From positions 354,418 through 376,740 of the forward strand of contig NW_006768838.1 of the NCBI RefSeq assembly GCF_000204055.1: a stretch of DNA of 22,323 nt, written 5' to 3'. The DNA comes from Melampsora larici-populina 98AG31 (lineage: Eukaryota > Basidiomycota > Pucciniomycetes > Pucciniales > Melampsoraceae). The first letter of the stretch is position 1. Every line of letters begins with the position of its first letter. The translations under genes and the position numbers were made by a program. Positions 20,236 to 22,323 of the stretch are shown in pieces. The notes beneath the pieces are model-generated. The model made no database searches, was not told the origin of the DNA, and saw only the letters and a list, made by a program, of their open reading frames with translations.

Positions 20236-20610
20236 TTGAATGATTGTGTTGGAATTGTCCACAAGTATCTGTTCAGTAAGTTTTTGGCAGCTTTACAATC
20301 ACAATTTGATGTTGCTTTATCTCATCTTAAGGAATCTGATTTGATATTGATTCATCATTCAAATTTCAGGGATTTTTTCAAGAAAGATGCTCCTTGTGCA
20401 ATCACAATTGCTATGACTGGTATTCCGATGGCTCCTGGATTCCACAAATGGCCACACTGTTGTGATATCATGGCAACTTGTGAGAAGGTTGTTGGCCCCT
20501 GTGACATATTGCTTGAGTGTACCTGTGTACCTCTTCCTGAGGACCACAAAACTTGTCAGGAGACCCTCAAATATGCAGATTTCTGTTGCCAATTGTGTGA
20601 TCAGTACTAG
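20236..20610 (+). CDS. Cysteine-rich ORF, unknown, possibly one exon of a gene
   Basis: An open frame of 124 codons ends with TAG. The last 80 residues carry twelve Cys, with spacings such as HCCDIMATCEK, LLECTCVP and DFCCQLCDQ, and look like a real disulfide-rich or metal-binding segment. The first third is better explained as an intron: GTAAGT at 20276 and TTTCAG ending at 20369 make a typical 94-bp intron, leaving an exon 20370-20610. With that splice the upstream ATG frames do not keep phase, so the 5' end is unresolved. There is no signal peptide in the listed frame. Cys-rich small proteins are common among secreted rust proteins, but nothing here shows secretion. The LINE begins immediately downstream. 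Confidence 0.35.
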   Translation: MNDCVGIVHKYLFSKFLAALQSQFDVALSHLKESDLILIHHSNFRDFFKKDAPCAITIAMTGIPMAPGFHKWPHCCDIMATCEKVVGPCDILLECTCVPLPEDHKTCQETLKYADFCCQLCDQY

Positions 20611-22323
20611 AGTCCACCTTTGTTGTATCACGGACCGGTACTCGATAGTGCTCGACGCATCGAGATCCTGAAGAGGACAGAACTAGATGGGATTATCCTC
20701 ACTTTTTTATCATTTTTCACAACCTCATTTCCCTCATCACCTCGCGCGCAATGCCGCCAGACGCGCCGGACAAGGACCAAATGGTCGAGGACGATCCTGG
20801 CTCCAAATCGACCTCGCGATGGTCGAACCCGACCGCGTCTAGCCAAAACGACGACGCGATCGCAGCTTTCCTCAAAGGTTCGGAACACGGTTTGCCCCAG
20901 ATCGAGATCACCACCGACAGCCTAGGAACGACTCCCAAACGGTCTGAAGTACCCCTCCTAGTCGAGTTCGCTAAGAAAAGGGCTCGTACGAGCACTCCTG
21001 GCTTAACCACCCAAGACCATGTCCAATCGGTTACGGGTACCCCCCGTTCCGAAAGGATGGCGAGGCTAGTCCCTGGCTGTGAGGAGGATCGTTCCCTCAC
21101 AGTCATGCTAGCAAAGCTCGTGGCGGTCGCGAACGACGTCATGCAGCTTCCGGCCAAAGGTCGACTGGCAAAGCAGGTCCATATCGATGTGGACTCCTGC
21201 GCCGACATATTAGTGTTAATCAACGCTGCGTACGACCAGCACCAGTTCGAAAAAACGAAGAAGTCCCTCTTCCATAGACCGGCGTCCGCTCTTGCAGGCT
21301 CCAAAAGGGCAGCGGCGCCGTTAATGAACCCCCCACAGACAAGCTCACCAGCAGCTTTTGATTTCCAAGCTTCGTCATTTAACGACAAGCTTGACGTTCT
21401 TAGCAAACAATTGGCAATTCTGACTGAGCATTGCAAGCCAGCTAATGCCAATAGAAAACAACCAAGTACGAACCCGGCTAGCTCCTACGCAGCAGCTGCA
21501 TCCAAAAACAACGGTGCTCAGGCTCAAAACCAACCAACAGGTTCAAAACCAGGCCACCGTCAAGCCACCAAGCCCAAGACCAAGAAACGTCTAGCAAATA
21601 CAATTACGCTAGCCCAAACGGACAAAAGCAGTGTTGCTCTGGGAACGCTATCCATAACCCAACTCATCCAGGGATTCAACAATGCTTTTAAAGCAAGCAA
21701 CACCAAGTTGGATGAACCAACGGAATCAACAATCTCGGTGAAGACGGTTCAACGCCTCCCATCGAATGACCTGGTTCTACATTTTGAAAATGTGAACACC
21801 GCTGAGCGTGTTCGAACTAAAGAAAAGATGTGGCTACCTTTAGTGTCAGCCTCATTACAGGTGAAGCAGGAGCACTACACGGTGCTAGTCCACGCGATCC
21901 CAACTTCTTTTGATCCTGATATCACGAGTCACAAGGAAGAACTCATCGCCTCAAACCCCGAGCTTTTGAGCGAAGTAGCCTTCATCCGATGGCTCAACCC
22001 CAAGCTCAAGGATGATCCGTCTAAGAGATACTCCACCCTCCTCATAGGCCTTGACACACAGGCGCAGGCTGACAAATGCGTTAAAGAGAAAGTATGGTTT
22101 GGCCGTGGCCTTCATAAAACTGAAGCAGGTAGAGACCCACCAAAGAGATGCTACAACTGCAGGAAGACAGGACACACAGCCCCTTCGTGCCCGTCTCCTG
22201 CAATGTGCCCTTACTGCGGTGAGGCTCACCACGCCCATACTTGCCCCAAGAAAGGATCCATCCCGATGAAATGCACAGCTTGTGTAAGATCATTGACCCA
22301 GATGGACCCTACCAAATCAGTCA
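20611..22323 (+). mobile_element. LINE (non-LTR) retrotransposon, 5' part
   Basis: Base composition changes abruptly to GC- and CpG-rich soon after 20610, and a short leader (about 140 bp) precedes ORF1 at 20751. The protein has the Gag-like layout of LINE ORF1. The reverse transcriptase ORF2 would lie beyond the right edge. The 5' boundary is an estimate from composition, because no target duplication can be checked with the 3' end outside the window. A Tad1-like clade is likely in a fungus but needs ORF2. Confidence 0.7.
20751..22323 (+). CDS. LINE ORF1 (Gag-like) protein with CCHC zinc knuckles, partial
   Basis: A single uninterrupted frame runs from the ATG at 20751 to the right edge, 524 codons without a stop. 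The N-terminal half is hydrophilic, rich in Ser, Pro and Lys. FNDKLDVLSKQLAILTEH (about 210-227) could form a short coiled coil. A middle region around 330-460 has an RNA-binding, RRM-like feel (TVQRLPSNDLVLHFEN; QEHYTVLVHAIP). C467-x2-C470-x4-H475-x4-C480 is a canonical CCHC knuckle, followed by C486-x2-C489-x3-H493-x4-C498 and the start of a third Cys pair (CTAC). This order is known for LINE ORF1 proteins, which coat the element RNA. Unlike the other transposon genes here, no nonsense codon is present, so the copy is young or constrained. Confidence 0.85.
   Translation, partial: MPPDAPDKDQMVEDDPGSKSTSRWSNPTASSQNDDAIAAFLKGSEHGLPQIEITTDSLGTTPKRSEVPLLVEFAKKRARTSTPGLTTQDHVQSVTGTPRSERMARLVPGCEEDRSLTVMLAKLVAVANDVMQLPAKGRLAKQVHIDVDSCADILVLINAAYDQHQFEKTKKSLFHRPASALAGSKRAAAPLMNPPQTSSPAAFDFQASSFNDKLDVLSKQLAILTEHCKPANANRKQPSTNPASSYAAAASKNNGAQAQNQPTGSKPGHRQATKPKTKKRLANTITLAQTDKSSVALGTLSITQLIQGFNNAFKASNTKLDEPTESTISVKTVQRLPSNDLVLHFENVNTAERVRTKEKMWLPLVSASLQVKQEHYTVLVHAIPTSFDPDITSHKEELIASNPELLSEVAFIRWLNPKLKDDPSKRYSTLLIGLDTQAQADKCVKEKVWFGRGLHKTEAGRDPPKRCYNCRKTGHTAPSCPSPAMCPYCGEAHHAHTCPKKGSIPMKCTACVRSLTQMDPTKSV

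Noticed and set aside
20717..21451. 244-codon minus-strand frame
   Set aside because: Antisense shadow of the GC-rich LINE ORF1, whose plus frame carries zinc knuckles.

Overview
The window looks like a repeat-rich, AT-rich chromosomal segment from a basidiomycete fungus, most likely a rust (Pucciniales, Puccinia-like). That guess rests on three things. The genes carry many short GT-AG introns (about 59-123 bp). The three host genes are spaced only 120-470 bp apart and surrounded by decayed transposons. The transposase and LINE protein types resemble those I know from rust genomes. No bacterial features, tRNA, rRNA or CRISPR were seen. I read exon junctions by eye, keeping the phase at every junction, without any database search.

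Layout. 1-2.6 kb (-): the 5' two-thirds of a decayed Tnp2/CACTA-like transposase gene running off the left edge. 3.0-3.2 kb: tandem repeats next to a TATA box, LTR-like. 4.0-8.0 kb: remains that I read as a PIF/Harbinger element: a hairpin fragment, an AT-hook plus Myb/SANT-like gene on + with three nonsense codons, a convergent DDE transposase 3' end on -, and a terminal-repeat-like right end followed by TTA. 8.3-8.7 kb: a CpG-rich miniature element with clear terminal repeats and a 7-bp target duplication. 9.4-10.9 kb: two CpG-rich islands built from an AGCGGAGC motif, flanking a broken Ser/Pro-rich gene. 11.1-15.2 kb: no recognised gene, but several miniature inverted-repeat elements, including one inserted into another, and some old direct duplications.

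15.5-19.8 kb is the host gene island: an alpha/beta hydrolase (-, 8 exons, 301 aa), a divergently transcribed holo-ACP synthase (+, 2 exons, 181 aa), and a convergent adenosine kinase (-, 7 exons, 356 aa). All three have unbroken frames across all predicted junctions. The synthase activates acyl carrier protein, the kinase salvages adenosine to AMP, and the hydrolase substrate is unknown. Nothing indicates that they form one pathway. 20.2-20.6 kb holds a cysteine-rich ORF of unknown status. From about 20.6 kb to the right edge is the 5' part of a LINE retrotransposon whose ORF1 (Gag-like, CCHC knuckles) is open for at least 524 codons.

The most notable patterns are: nine in-frame nonsense codons in four decayed gene remnants, eight of them TGA and nearly all explainable by one C-to-T change; a nested miniature-element insertion that can be undone by eye; and CpG-rich miniature elements made of iterated short motifs inside an AT-rich background. 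No clearly new gene system was found.
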